NCBI GenBank assembly: GCA_031266775.1
Contig: JAISAQ010000063.1
Coordinates: 1-59,541 of the forward strand
Direction: 5' to 3'
Length of the DNA: 59,541 nt
Origin: Treponema sp.
GTDB lineage: Bacteria > Spirochaetota > Spirochaetia > Treponematales > Breznakiellaceae
Shown here: one piece after another, positions 8,631 through 17,129 of the stretch
Layout: every line of letters begins with the position of its first letter
How positions within the stretch are numbered: position 1 is the stretch's first letter
Position numbers and translations under genes: made by a program
The notes under the pieces: generated by a model
Databases searched by the model: none
What the model was told of the DNA's origin: nothing
What the model saw: the letters and a program-made list of their open reading frames with translations, nothing else

Positions 8631-9773
8631 TCAGCCGAAAATTCCTATCAAGATACCCGCCAGTATGGCCGAACCCAGGGTGCTGGACACAATAGGCCCC
8701 ATGGCGTGCATCAAAAGAAAGTTTGAAGGGTTGTATTCCTGGGCCACCTTTTGGGAGACACGGGCGGCCATCGGCATGGCGGAGACCCCGGCGTTACCTA
8801 TGAGCGGGTTTATCTTCCCGCCTGTTAATGCGCAGAGCAGCTTGGCGATAAGAACGCCTCCGACAGTGCCGAAGCCAAACGCGATGAGTCCCAGCATGAT
8901 AATACAAATGGTATTGGGCGTTAAAACACGGTCGGCCGTAGCGGTTGCGCCTATGGAAAGACCGATGAGCATGGTCAGCAGGTTCAACACGTCCCCTTGC
9001 AGGGAATGGAATATGCGATCCGTTACGCCGCTTTCTTTGATCAGGTTTCCCAGCATCAGCATAGCGACAAGCGATGAGGCGGCCGGAACCAACAGCAGCG
9101 TAAGAAGCGTTACCGCTATGGGGAACAGTATCTTTTGCTTTTGGGTTACCTGCTTCGGCTCGGGCATCACAATGATCCGTTCTTTGGCGGTTGTAAGGGC
9201 CCGCATGATGGGCGGCTGAATAATCGGGATCAGCGCCATGTACGAGTAGGCGGCGATGGCGATGGTGGGCAGCAGCTCCGGCGCGAGATGCTGGGCGGTG
9301 AAGATGGAGGTGGGCCCGTCGGAACTTCCTATGATACCGATTGCGATTGCCTCTTTGATGTCAAAGGCCGAAAGGCCGGGAATAAGGGGCGCAAGGGAGC
9401 TGCCTATAGCAAGGGAGCCAAACAGGGCGACAAAAATACCAAGCTGGCCGCCCAGCCCGATCAGCGCGGTCTTGGGGTTTCCTATAAGCGGGCCGAAATC
9501 GGTCATGGCCCCAAGGCAGAGGAATATCATCGGCGGATAAATCTGGAATTTTATTCCCTGGTACAGGTAATACAGCAAGCCGTCCGTGGTATATGCGGAA
9601 AGGCCGGCCAGGGGAATATTGGCGATTAACATGCCAAAGGCGATGGGCAGAAGAAGCAGCGGCTCGTACTTCTTTTTTATGGCAAGATAGGCCAGCAGGA
9701 AAGAAAGCAGCACCATGGCAGCCTGCTTCGCGCCAAACCCGTCCAGCCCCGTTATAAGAAACAGTATATTCAT
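8631..9773 (-). CDS. oadB: Sodium-translocating decarboxylase beta subunit
   Basis: This 380-aa, highly hydrophobic protein is the beta subunit of the OadB/GcdB/MmdB family, the membrane part that couples decarboxylation of a carboxybiotin to Na+ export. The family signature GSSDGPTSIFTAQHLAPEL and the C-terminal GNAGVSAMPMAARV are present. No alpha, gamma or biotin-carrier subunit lies in this window, so the other parts must be encoded elsewhere or the protein works differently. It follows the phosphoribosyltransferase-like gene by 24 nt and is probably co-transcribed with it. The substrate (oxaloacetate, malonate, methylmalonyl-CoA or glutaconyl-CoA) cannot be decided here. Confidence 0.92.
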   Translation of the reverse strand: MNILFLITGLDGFGAKQAAMVLLSFLLAYLAIKKKYEPLLLLPIAFGMLIANIPLAGLSAYTTDGLLYYLYQGIKFQIYPPMIFLCLGAMTDFGPLIGNPKTALIGLGGQLGIFVALFGSLAIGSSLAPLIPGLSAFDIKEAIAIGIIGSSDGPTSIFTAQHLAPELLPTIAIAAYSYMALIPIIQPPIMRALTTAKERIIVMPEPKQVTQKQKILFPIAVTLLTLLLVPAASSLVAMLMLGNLIKESGVTDRIFHSLQGDVLNLLTMLIGLSIGATATADRVLTPNTICIIMLGLIAFGFGTVGGVLIAKLLCALTGGKINPLIGNAGVSAMPMAARVSQKVAQEYNPSNFLLMHAMGPIVSSTLGSAILAGILIGIFG

Positions 9774-9797
9774 ACTGACACCGCCTTACACTCTACG

Positions 9798-10439
9798 TTA
9801 AAATTTGGTGTACCCCTCGCTGCTGATGATCGCGTCGATTTTTATTCCTTCTTTGCACATTTTACATTCAGAGGGCTGGTAAAAATGGTAATCCGGAATG
9901 TCCGCGCAGTCAAACAGCGAGTGAATCTCCCTGCCGTCAAGTTCGGAATATACGCTGAAAACGGCGGAGATTCCAACCAGATTGCAGCCGTAATAGGACA
10001 GGCATTCCAGCATCCGGTCGGCAGTCGCCCCGGTCGAGAACGAAGCCACCATGAGTACAACGTTCTTGTTTTTAATCTTTTCCTGCACAGTCTGGTGAAA
10101 AATAAAATGACCGTCGGAACTGACCATCGGCGTCAAAAGGAGAATTTCGCTGCCCTCGTTCATCACGCTCATGCCCGCCTGCAAAAGCTCGTCGGCCAGG
10201 AACGCGGCAAGAATTTCAGTGTTGTCCATATACACAATCGCGTCTACCAGGGTACTTGTGCGGTAAGGCACCGCAAGCTCACGCGCCGCGTCCCGCGCCA
10301 CCGACGCGCTGGCCATCAGATCAAATATGTCGATATAATGGCTTCTGTGCGCGCTGTTCGTGGCAAAATGACCGGCAACGACCCGAACGGTTATCCTGGG
10401 GTTTTTCTGGGACGCAACAGTGAAAAACGTGTCATCCAT
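9798..10439 (-). CDS. Degenerate phosphoribosyltransferase-like protein
   Basis: This 213-aa protein has the outline of an orotate-type phosphoribosyltransferase: an internal KNVVLMVASFSTGATADRM resembles the PRPP loop, and LECLSYYGCNLVGISAVF is the strand after it. The two acidic residues normally preceding the TTG of the PRPP loop are replaced (VASFSTGAT instead of a VDD..TTG-type loop), so classical PRPP chemistry is doubtful. It also has a CKMC pair near the C-terminus. It is the first gene of the oadB operon, with a strong ribosome site (GGAGGGAGG) and promoter. It may be a regulator or sensor related to the pump; that is inference. Confidence 0.65.
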   Translation of the reverse strand: MDDTFFTVASQKNPRITVRVVAGHFATNSAHRSHYIDIFDLMASASVARDAARELAVPYRTSTLVDAIVYMDNTEILAAFLADELLQAGMSVMNEGSEILLLTPMVSSDGHFIFHQTVQEKIKNKNVVLMVASFSTGATADRMLECLSYYGCNLVGISAVFSVYSELDGREIHSLFDCADIPDYHFYQPSECKMCKEGIKIDAIISSEGYTKF

Positions 10440-10461
10440 GATTGCCCTCCCTCCATATATC

Positions 10462-10489
10462 AGTATAAAACGCCGGTTGCATCTGTCAA
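10462..10489 (-). promoter_or_regulatory. Promoter of PRT-like/oadB operon
   Basis: On the minus strand TTGACA (10489-10484) and TATACT (10467-10462) are spaced by 16 nt. The leader is short but carries a full ribosome site. Confidence 0.65.
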
Positions 10490-10518
10490 TTGTTATTCAC
10501 CGTAAAGTATCGTATCAT
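10490..10518 (+). promoter_or_regulatory. Promoter of nox
   Basis: TTGTTA (10490-10495) and TATCAT (10513-10518) are 17 nt apart. The leader to the ATG at 10572 contains a GCGGCA-ATC-TGCCGC hairpin (10542-10556) just before the AAGGAGA ribosome site, which could modulate translation. Confidence 0.5.
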
Positions 10519-10571
10519 TACAGTATTGGAGAACAGAAGAAGCGGCAATCTGCCGCCACAAGGAGATCGTT

Positions 10572-11906
10572 ATGAGCAAAATCGTATTAATCGGGGCTAA
10601 TCACGCGGGAACCGCGGCGGCCAACACCATTCTGGACAATTATCCGGGAAATGAGCTTGTTATTTTTGACGGCAACAGCAATATCAGCTACCTGGGATGC
10701 GGTACGGCCCTTTACATAGGCGGACAGATTAACGATACAGGCGGGCTTTTCTACTCGTCAAAAGAAAAACTGGCCGCGAAGAAGGCGCTTGTCCACATGG
10801 AAACCGAAGTCAAGCGCGTCGATTTTGACGGGAAAAAGGTGATTGCGTCGGGCAGGGACGGAAAGGAATTTACCGAAAGCTACGACAAGCTGATCATCGC
10901 CACAGGCTCCCTTCCCATACAGCCAAAGATCAAGGGCCTTGATACCCCCAACGTGGAGTATGTCAAGCTCTTCCAGGACGGCCAGAAGATCCACGGGCTG
11001 CTCGGCAGGGACGAAATAAAAACCGTCGCGGTGGTGGGGGCCGGCTACATCGGCGTGGAACTTGCCGAGGCGGTGCGCCGCCGGGGCAGGGAGGCGCTGC
11101 TCTTTGAGGCGGAAAACACGAGCCTTGCAAGCTATTACGACGACTGGTTCACGAAAGACATGGACAAGAACCTTGCCGATCACGGCGTCAAACTCCACTA
11201 CGGGGAAATGGTCCAGGAGATCGAGGGGAGCGGCAAAGTTTCGGGCATCGTCACCAGCAAGGGCCGCTATGCCGTGGACATGGTGATCATGGCGATAGGG
11301 TTCCGTCCCAATACCGCCCTGGCAAAGGACAGCCTTGAAACGCTTCCCGGCGGGGCCTACAAGGTAAACCTGAAACAGGAAACAAGCAGGCCCGGCGTGT
11401 ACGCCATAGGGGACTGCGCCTGTGTATACAGTAACGCCCTTGAAAACAGCGCCTACATAGCGCTTGCCACCAACGCGGTACGCAGCGGCGTTGTGGCGGG
11501 TCACAACGCATGCGGTACGCCTCTAGAGTCCGCCGGGGTGCAGGGCTCCAACGGGATCTGCATCTGGGACTACAAGATGGTCTCCACGGGCCTTAACATG
11601 AAGGCCGCCGAAAAGGCGGGATTCAGCCCCCTCTACACCCAGTTTGAGGATCTCCAGAAACCGGCCTTTATAACGGAAAACAACCACAAGGTGAAGATAC
11701 GCATCGTCTACGACAAAAACACCCGGCGGGTCCTTGGCGCGCAGATGGCCTCGTATCAGGATATTTCCATGGGGATACACATGTTCTCCCTGGCGATAGA
11801 AGAAAAGGTGACCATCGACAAACTCAAGCTCCTTGACATCTTCTTCCTGCCCCATTTCAACCAGCCCTACAACTACATAACCATGGCGGCGCTGACCGCG
11901 AAATAG
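10572..11906 (+). CDS. nox: NADH oxidase / CoA-disulfide reductase family flavoprotein
   Basis: This 444-aa FAD enzyme has the FAD-binding N-terminus (KIVLIGANHAGTAAANTI), the single redox cysteine C43 in ISYLGCGTAL, the NAD-binding GAGYIGVELAEAVRR, the second FAD motif GVYAIGDCACV and the dimerisation domain at the C-terminus. It belongs with H2O-forming NADH oxidases, which remove oxygen and regenerate NAD+ in oxygen-sensitive fermenters, though CoA-disulfide or polysulfide reductases share the motifs. It starts at ATG 10572 after AAGGAGA. The downstream phosphoesterase gene starts on its stop codon (TAGTG). Confidence 0.93.
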   Translation: MSKIVLIGANHAGTAAANTILDNYPGNELVIFDGNSNISYLGCGTALYIGGQINDTGGLFYSSKEKLAAKKALVHMETEVKRVDFDGKKVIASGRDGKEFTESYDKLIIATGSLPIQPKIKGLDTPNVEYVKLFQDGQKIHGLLGRDEIKTVAVVGAGYIGVELAEAVRRRGREALLFEAENTSLASYYDDWFTKDMDKNLADHGVKLHYGEMVQEIEGSGKVSGIVTSKGRYAVDMVIMAIGFRPNTALAKDSLETLPGGAYKVNLKQETSRPGVYAIGDCACVYSNALENSAYIALATNAVRSGVVAGHNACGTPLESAGVQGSNGICIWDYKMVSTGLNMKAAEKAGFSPLYTQFEDLQKPAFITENNHKVKIRIVYDKNTRRVLGAQMASYQDISMGIHMFSLAIEEKVTIDKLKLLDIFFLPHFNQPYNYITMAALTAK

Positions 11907-12838
11907 TGTTTTTTCACAAATCAGGCCGCGGCCGCCCTTTGCGGGGCCGCGGGCACAACAGTCGCCGGGGAAAACTGTCCGGAGGGACTTCCCCCGGCGC
12001 CTTCTTCAATGCCGTTCTTTTCTCCTGCGCCGTTCTTCTGTGCGGCGCGGGCTTCTGTGGCTGTACTTCGCTGCGCACCCGGTCATATGATCTGGAAACG
12101 GATCGCATCGGGGCAGGCCCCATAAGAATCGCGCACGTTTCCGATTTGCACAGTACATTCTTCGGGAAAAACCAGGAAGAATTAACCGGCAGAATCAGGG
12201 ATCTGGAACCGGACCTTATCGTACTGTCAGGCGATATTGTTGACGACAAGAGGCCGCCCGGCGGGGCGCGGGCGCTGCTGGCCGGCATCAGGGACATTGC
12301 GCCCGTGTACTATGTTTCAGGCAACCATGAATTCATGAGCGGAAACATCCGGGGAATCAGGAAGGAGCTTGAATCGTTCGGCGTTATCATACTGTCTGAC
12401 GAATGGAGGAAAATCGGCATCAACGGAAACACGGTTATTGTCGCCGGCGTTGAAGATCCTTTCAAAAAACGGCATGAGGCGCCGGGCTACAATCAGGAAC
12501 AGGCAATGGCGGACGCCTTTTCCGTCCTGTACGCGGAGGAGGGATACAAAATACTGATCGCCCACCGGCCGGAGAACATAGAACAGTACAAAAAGTACCC
12601 GTTCGATCTTGTGCTGTCGGGCCATACGCACGGGGGGCAGGTACGCATTCCGCCTTTTATCGACGGCCTTTACGCCCCGGATCAGGGGCTGTTTCCGAAA
12701 TATCCGGGAGGGCTTTACCGGCACGGCAGACTGGTACATATCATAAGCCGGGGACTTTCAAAAAACATGCTCCCCAGAATAGGAAACCCGCCGGAACTTG
12801 TCTTCATAAAAATATCCGGCCTTCCATCAAAAAAATGA
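11906..12838 (+). CDS. Calcineurin-like metallophosphoesterase, lipoprotein or membrane-anchored
   Basis: This 310-aa protein carries every metal-ligand block of the YkuE/YaeI class: HVSDLHS, LSGDIVDD, GNHEFM, a single His in ILIAHRPEN and SGHTHGGQ. These bind a dinuclear metal centre that hydrolyses phosphoesters; related proteins act on lipid A precursors or cyclic nucleotides. The N-terminus has a hydrophobic segment ending in GFCGCTS near residue 50, so it is anchored and acts outside the cytoplasm. The GTG start overlaps the nox stop by one base, implying translational coupling. Confidence 0.9.
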   Translation: MFFHKSGRGRPLRGRGHNSRRGKLSGGTSPGAFFNAVLFSCAVLLCGAGFCGCTSLRTRSYDLETDRIGAGPIRIAHVSDLHSTFFGKNQEELTGRIRDLEPDLIVLSGDIVDDKRPPGGARALLAGIRDIAPVYYVSGNHEFMSGNIRGIRKELESFGVIILSDEWRKIGINGNTVIVAGVEDPFKKRHEAPGYNQEQAMADAFSVLYAEEGYKILIAHRPENIEQYKKYPFDLVLSGHTHGGQVRIPPFIDGLYAPDQGLFPKYPGGLYRHGRLVHIISRGLSKNMLPRIGNPPELVFIKISGLPSKK

Positions 12839-12840
12839 GC

Positions 12841-12869
12841 TTGACACTTTCTCCCAATTACAGTATAAT
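12841..12869 (+). promoter_or_regulatory. Strong sigma-70-type promoter of cysK
   Basis: TTGACA (12841-12846) and TATAAT (12864-12869) are perfect consensus boxes with the ideal 17-nt spacing. The -35 box begins two bases after the stop codon of the phosphoesterase gene. Confidence 0.85.
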
Positions 12870-12871
12870 CC

Positions 12872-12895
12872 CTATATAAATACTATGTTTTATAG
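12872..12895 (+). promoter_or_regulatory. Dyad over the cysK transcription start, possible operator
   Basis: CTATATAAA and TTTTATAG form an imperfect inverted repeat centred on TACTATG. It covers the predicted transcription start, a position where a bound repressor would block initiation. A cysteine-responsive Rrf2/CymR-like regulator is one candidate by analogy only. Confidence 0.4.
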
Positions 12896-12906
12896 AGGAG
12901 CATACC

Positions 12907-13827
12907 ATGGCACGAGCGGAAAAGATTACGGATCTGATAGGAAACACCCCTATCGTGAAAATCAACAAACTGAACGGCGGCGGCGCGGAAATCTACGTCA
13001 AACTGGAAAGTTTTAACCCCTTTTCCAGCGTCAAGGACAGGATAGCCCTGGCCCTTATCGAGGCGGGGGAAAAGGACGGCAAAATAAAGAAGGAAACCGT
13101 ACTGATAGAGCCCACAAGCGGCAACACCGGCATAGGGCTTGCCTTTGTCGCGGCGGTCAAAGGCTACAGGATCATCCTTACCATGCCGGAAACGATGAGC
13201 ATTGAGCGGCGCAAGCTCCTTAAGGCGCTGGGCGCGGAACTGGAGCTGACCGAAGGGGCCAAAGGCATGAAGGGGGCCATTGCCAGGGCGGAGGAACTTG
13301 CCGCCTCCATTCCCAATTCTTTTATCCCCCAGCAGTTCGAAAATCCGGCGAACCCGGCGGTACACGAAAAAACCACAGGGCCTGAAATCTGGGCCGACAC
13401 GGACGGAAAGATCGACATCCTCATAGGCGGCGTCGGTACCGGCGGAACGATCACCGGGGCAGGCAAATTTCTTAAATCGAAAAAACCCTCGGTAAAGGTG
13501 ATTGCCGTGGAGCCTTCCGCCTCGCCTGTTCTTTCGGGCGGACAGCCGGGCCCCCACAAGATACAGGGCATAGGCGCGGGTTTCAAGCCGGGAGTTTACG
13601 ACCCCGCGATTGTGGATGAAATTTACCAGACCGACGACATAAAGGCCGGCGCCGCCGCCCGGCGTCTTGCCAGGGAAGAGGGCATTCTCGCGGGAATATC
13701 CTCGGGCGCGGCCCTTGAGGCGGCCCTTACAATAGGCAAACGGCCCGAAAACAGGGGAAAGACGCTGGTCGCCATTCTTCCCGACACGGGGGAACGCTAC
13801 CTTTCCACCTGGCTCTGGGAAGAATGA
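12907..13827 (+). CDS. cysK: Cysteine synthase (O-acetylserine sulfhydrylase)
   Basis: This 306-aa PLP enzyme makes L-cysteine from O-acetylserine and sulfide. The PLP lysine is K43 in SSVKDRIAL, the substrate loop is [10 protein letters not shown], and the phosphate-binding loop [12 protein letters not shown] is intact, with SSGAAL near the C-terminus. Its length is normal for CysK. It has its own strong promoter and a GAGGAG ribosome site, and ends before a large hairpin, so it is probably monocistronic. No serine acetyltransferase gene is nearby. Confidence 0.96.
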   Translation: MARAEKITDLIGNTPIVKINKLNGGGAEIYVKLESFNPFSSVKDRIALALIEAGEKDGKIKKETVLIEPTSGNTGIGLAFVAAVKGYRIILTMPETMSIERRKLLKALGAELELTEGAKGMKGAIARAEELAASIPNSFIPQQFENPANPAVHEKTTGPEIWADTDGKIDILIGGVGTGGTITGAGKFLKSKKPSVKVIAVEPSASPVLSGGQPGPHKIQGIGAGFKPGVYDPAIVDEIYQTDDIKAGAAARRLAREEGILAGISSGAALEAALTIGKRPENRGKTLVAILPDTGERYLSTWLWEE

Positions 13828-13833
13828 CAGGGC

Positions 13834-13872
13834 GGCCTGATTCGCAGGCGGGCCCGCCGCACGTATCAGGCC
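13834..13872. terminator. Nested hairpin after cysK
   Basis: GGCCTGAT (13834-13841) pairs with ATCAGGCC (13865-13872), and the interior holds the palindrome GGCGGGCCCGCC (13847-13858). It lies between converging genes. There is no T-run, so this is a structure-based call. Confidence 0.45.
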
Positions 13873-13893
13873 GAATGCCGGGTTACATACAAT

Positions 13894-13930
13894 AGTTGTT
13901 CAATAACTCCGGTTATCGAACAGCTCTATT
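13894..13930 (+). repeat. GTTGTTCAATAACT palindrome, copy 1
   Basis: AGTTGTTCAATAACT is followed by GGTTATCGAACAGCT and the flank CTCTATT. The flank bases CTA at 13926-13928 are the stop codon of the minus-strand flavin reductase gene, so the element forms the very end of that gene. Other copies lie at 18952, 45347 and 49330. Confidence 0.8.
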
Positions 13931-14495
13931 CGGGGGTTTTCTTCATCAATCCAAGGACCTTGCCGATAAACATCCGGTGATAGTCCTTGCCGTTGTAGTT
14001 CCGTTCCATTTCGGGCGTGCCGGAAATTTTGGCCGGATCAAGATCCTGGAAGTAAAGTTTTTGGCAGACAATGACTTCCCTGGCTTCTTCAAAGCCTACG
14101 GCGCCCGAAACAAAACCGGTGTTAAAGACAACGGGCGTGATGCCGGCTTCCGAGGCCTTGTCTATATCCCTGCCCGATTTGGAACCGCACAGATCCAGGA
14201 CCTTCTGGTATTTTTTATCAAAAAAAGACATGGTAAAAAGATCGGAACTGTTGGCAAATTGAAACGTTTGCCTGGAAGGGCGGATAAACACAATCGCCAC
14301 ATCCATATGCCAAAGCACTCCAAGGGCGCCCCAGGAAGCGGTCAGGGTGTTCCAGTTGCTTTTACCGGAACTTGCGTCGCCCGCCGTAAGCAGCATCCAG
14401 TCGGAACCGATCCGCTCAGACGGGGTGCCGGGAAAATCGCGGATGCCGGCCTCGGCCCACGCGCTGCCCGCGCATAGTACGTCTTTCTGTTTCAT
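13926..14495 (-). CDS. Flavin reductase-like (FMN-binding split barrel) protein
   Basis: This 189-aa protein matches the flavin reductase/flavoredoxin-like domain: SDWMLLTAGDASSGKSNWNT followed by ASWGALGVLWHMDVAIVFI and RPSRQTFQFANSSDLFTMSFF is the FMN-binding signature. It probably binds FMN and passes electrons between NAD(P)H or a redox protein and a partner. It is the last gene of the ten-gene minus-strand operon. Its stop codon lies inside a dispersed palindrome, so the original C-terminus may have been altered by insertion. Confidence 0.85.
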   Translation of the reverse strand: MKQKDVLCAGSAWAEAGIRDFPGTPSERIGSDWMLLTAGDASSGKSNWNTLTASWGALGVLWHMDVAIVFIRPSRQTFQFANSSDLFTMSFFDKKYQKVLDLCGSKSGRDIDKASEAGITPVVFNTGFVSGAVGFEEAREVIVCQKLYFQDLDPAKISGTPEMERNYNGKDYHRMFIGKVLGLMKKTPE

Positions 14496-14526
14496 ATTCC
14501 TGCCTCTTTAAACTTTTCAGGATTCC

Positions 14527-15531
14527 CTAAAACAAAACACACTTTCCGGTTCTTGCGGATTCATATGCGCATTCAATCAGGCGGGCAAGAGCAAGCGCCT
14601 TGTCAATATCATAACTGTCAATACTTTTATCCGGGGATTGAATGAGCCGTGCAAACCGGACAATCGGAAACTCGTCATCGGGCCCGTATTCTTCTTTGGG
14701 CACCGGACTCAACTCTTCGTATTGGGGAAAATGTTTACACTGAAGAAACATCCTGAAATCAGCCGGTTTTGTTCCGGTAACAACAATCGTCCCCTCGGTC
14801 CCGATAATTTCCAGCAGATTATCCATTTTAGAACATACAAAAGAAGTATGGGCGGTTCCCAGGGCGCCATTTTCAAATTCAATAATGGTTGTGGAATTTT
14901 CATCACTGCCGGTGCCATAAAGCTCATTCATTAAATTCGTCACTTTTTTTGGTTTTCCGCAGTATTGGGAAAGCAAATAAAAACCATGGCATCCCAGATC
15001 AATGGTTACACCTCCGCCGGTTTGAGCCGGATCGTACCAATAATCGGGAAGGAACCGTTCAACGGCCGCTCCATGGTCCCGCCGGAAATAAGCCGATGTT
15101 ATACGGCCCAGTTTACCTTCATCCACCAGTTTTTTGGCATACCGGTAGGGTCCTGAAATTTTAGCTTCCATTGACAAGGTAAATTTAACGCCGTTTGATT
15201 CAACCGCCTCTTTTATTTTTAGACATTCCCCGGTGCCTGGAGCCAGGGTTTTATCCGAAAAAATATGTTTTTTTGCCTTTGCCGCCTGCAAGATCACCTC
15301 TGTATGCCGGGTAGTAGCGTTTTCTACCATAACTCCGTCAATATCATTCCTGCCCAGCACTTTATGTATATCTTCTTCAAAAGGAACATTAAACGTTTGG
15401 GCGCATTTTTTCCCCCGGTTGTGATCATCATCCCACACAATAACAATCTTTCCCTGCCCCGATTCATGGAGCCGTTCAATGAACTGATACGTGTGAACAT
15501 GCCAGGCGCCTAATACCGCCAGCTTAACCAT
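14527..15531 (-). CDS. Gfo/Idh/MocA family oxidoreductase
   Basis: This 334-aa protein has an N-terminal Rossmann domain (VKLAVLGAWHVHTYQFIERL, with a modified glycine loop), FSDKTLAPGTGE in place of the usual EKP motif, and the C-terminal barrel signature GGGVTIDLGCHGFYL with the catalytic-type histidine. Members oxidise or reduce sugars, sugar acids or inositols with NAD(P). It starts at ATG 15531 after GGAGGT. It is the ninth gene of the pentose operon and should act on a sugar intermediate; the substrate is unknown. Confidence 0.9.
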   Translation of the reverse strand: MVKLAVLGAWHVHTYQFIERLHESGQGKIVIVWDDDHNRGKKCAQTFNVPFEEDIHKVLGRNDIDGVMVENATTRHTEVILQAAKAKKHIFSDKTLAPGTGECLKIKEAVESNGVKFTLSMEAKISGPYRYAKKLVDEGKLGRITSAYFRRDHGAAVERFLPDYWYDPAQTGGGVTIDLGCHGFYLLSQYCGKPKKVTNLMNELYGTGSDENSTTIIEFENGALGTAHTSFVCSKMDNLLEIIGTEGTIVVTGTKPADFRMFLQCKHFPQYEELSPVPKEEYGPDDEFPIVRFARLIQSPDKSIDSYDIDKALALARLIECAYESARTGKCVLF

Positions 15532-15578
15532 ATATAAACCTCCAATTTTGGAGCCGGCCGGGATTTTCCCGCCTTCCC

Positions 15579-17105
15579 CTAAAGCCGCTGAAGCTTCAAA
15601 AAGAAACCGCGCATCTCTTCCAGCGCCGCTTTGTAATACTCCATGTGTTTCCGGTGTATCTTCCCTTGTTCTTCCCCCGGTTCATAGGTCTTGCCGGTTC
15701 TGATAAAACTTTCGGCGGTTTTTTTAAGATCCGGAAATACCCCTGCCGCGTTTCCCGCCAGAATTACGGCGCCCCACATGGACACGTCGTTCAGCTTGAG
15801 CGTGGTGTACCTTTTGCCGGTTGTATCGGCGTTCATCTGTATCCAGACAGGCGAATTCGCGCCGCCGCCTATTACCCGGACTTCGGAAAAATCAAGCTCC
15901 GGGTAGAGCCTGTCGGCGCTTTCGAGGGCAAGGGCAAAATCATAGGTAAAACTTTCAAGCAGCGCGTGATAAAAATGTTCCGGTTTGTGGCTCCAGTCAT
16001 GCCCCATCCAGAGCCCCCGCAGCGCGCCGTCTATGGGCATGGAGCTGCCTCCCAAAAGGCCGATGGCCATGAGCCCCCGGCTTCCGGCCGGCATTCCCTG
16101 GACCGCTTTCTCAATCCTGGCAAAGGCGGCTTTTTTGTCTTCGCCGCTCTGGCGGTAGAAATTATCGACAAACCAGTCAAGGGTTATGCCCGAACCGGCG
16201 GCAAAATGGGTAACGTAAAATTCCCCCGGAACGGCGGAACACAGAACGTCAAGGCGGCGTTCGGCAAGATCGGGCCGGTAGTCTTTTACGCAGCAGCTTA
16301 CCTCCCCGTAGGAAGACGCCTCAAAAACAACCCGTCCGCTTTCCACGTTCCCCGCCCCCAGGCATCCTGCCACCTTGTCTCCGGCGCCGGCGACCAGAGG
16401 AATTCCCGGCCGCAGCCCCAAAGCCTCCGCGTATCCGGGGGCAAGTGTACCGCACACATAATTGCAGTCAACGATTCGGGGAAGGTATTTTTTGTCAAGC
16501 CCAAGGGCGCCGCAGATCTTGTCCGACCAGACGCCTTTGCCCGCGTCGGCCAGTCCCGTCCATGAAATATAGGAGCGGTCAATAACCGCGTCTTCGATAT
16601 CAAGGTTTCCCAGCTTTCCTATTACGTATCCCGAGATCATCAGGTATTTCGCTATTTTTTTCGCTTCGGCGGGAAATTCCGTTTTGTACCATTCGTATTT
16701 GGGAGCCATGGCGGGAAAATTTGTTCCCCCTGTGACAAGAAAATCATCCTTTAGTTCTTTCATCTGCCGGTCCGCATAGGGCATATACCGGGTATCAAGG
16801 GAACAGGACCAGGTGGTAATGTCTTCCCAGTTGGCATCGACTCCCATAAAACCCGACATCTGGCCCGAGAAAACCATTGCCTCAACGGAAGAGGCCCCCT
16901 CTCCCAGCCGTCCGGTTACATCCTTTACGCAGGCCAGCACCGAGCCGAACAGATCGGTGCCTTTTTGAATAAAGACCCCCGGTTCCGGCCGGTAATCCTT
17001 TACCGGTTCGGAAGCCTCCGCAAGACAATTGCCCCGGACATCATAAACGCCGGTCTTGATAAAACTGGTGCCAAGGTCAACGGCCATAAATAAAATTTCC
17101 CGCAT
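15579..17105 (-). CDS. FGGY-family pentulose kinase (xylulokinase-like)
   Basis: This 508-aa sugar kinase has the ATP-fold motif FMAVDLGTSFIKTGVYD, the catalytic-base aspartate D243 in AGAGDKVAG, and the C-terminal VIGGGANSPVWIQMNADTTG. It most resembles xylulokinases or ribulokinases, phosphorylating a ketopentose made by the isomerase of the same operon. Whether it prefers L-ribulose, D-xylulose or another ketose is not clear. It starts at ATG 17105, and an internal ATG at 17087 would also fit the family. Confidence 0.9.
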   Translation of the reverse strand: MREILFMAVDLGTSFIKTGVYDVRGNCLAEASEPVKDYRPEPGVFIQKGTDLFGSVLACVKDVTGRLGEGASSVEAMVFSGQMSGFMGVDANWEDITTWSCSLDTRYMPYADRQMKELKDDFLVTGGTNFPAMAPKYEWYKTEFPAEAKKIAKYLMISGYVIGKLGNLDIEDAVIDRSYISWTGLADAGKGVWSDKICGALGLDKKYLPRIVDCNYVCGTLAPGYAEALGLRPGIPLVAGAGDKVAGCLGAGNVESGRVVFEASSYGEVSCCVKDYRPDLAERRLDVLCSAVPGEFYVTHFAAGSGITLDWFVDNFYRQSGEDKKAAFARIEKAVQGMPAGSRGLMAIGLLGGSSMPIDGALRGLWMGHDWSHKPEHFYHALLESFTYDFALALESADRLYPELDFSEVRVIGGGANSPVWIQMNADTTGKRYTTLKLNDVSMWGAVILAGNAAGVFPDLKKTAESFIRTGKTYEPGEEQGKIHRKHMEYYKAALEEMRGFFLKLQRL

Positions 17106-17129
17106 TATTTATTTTCCCCCGAAGAACCT

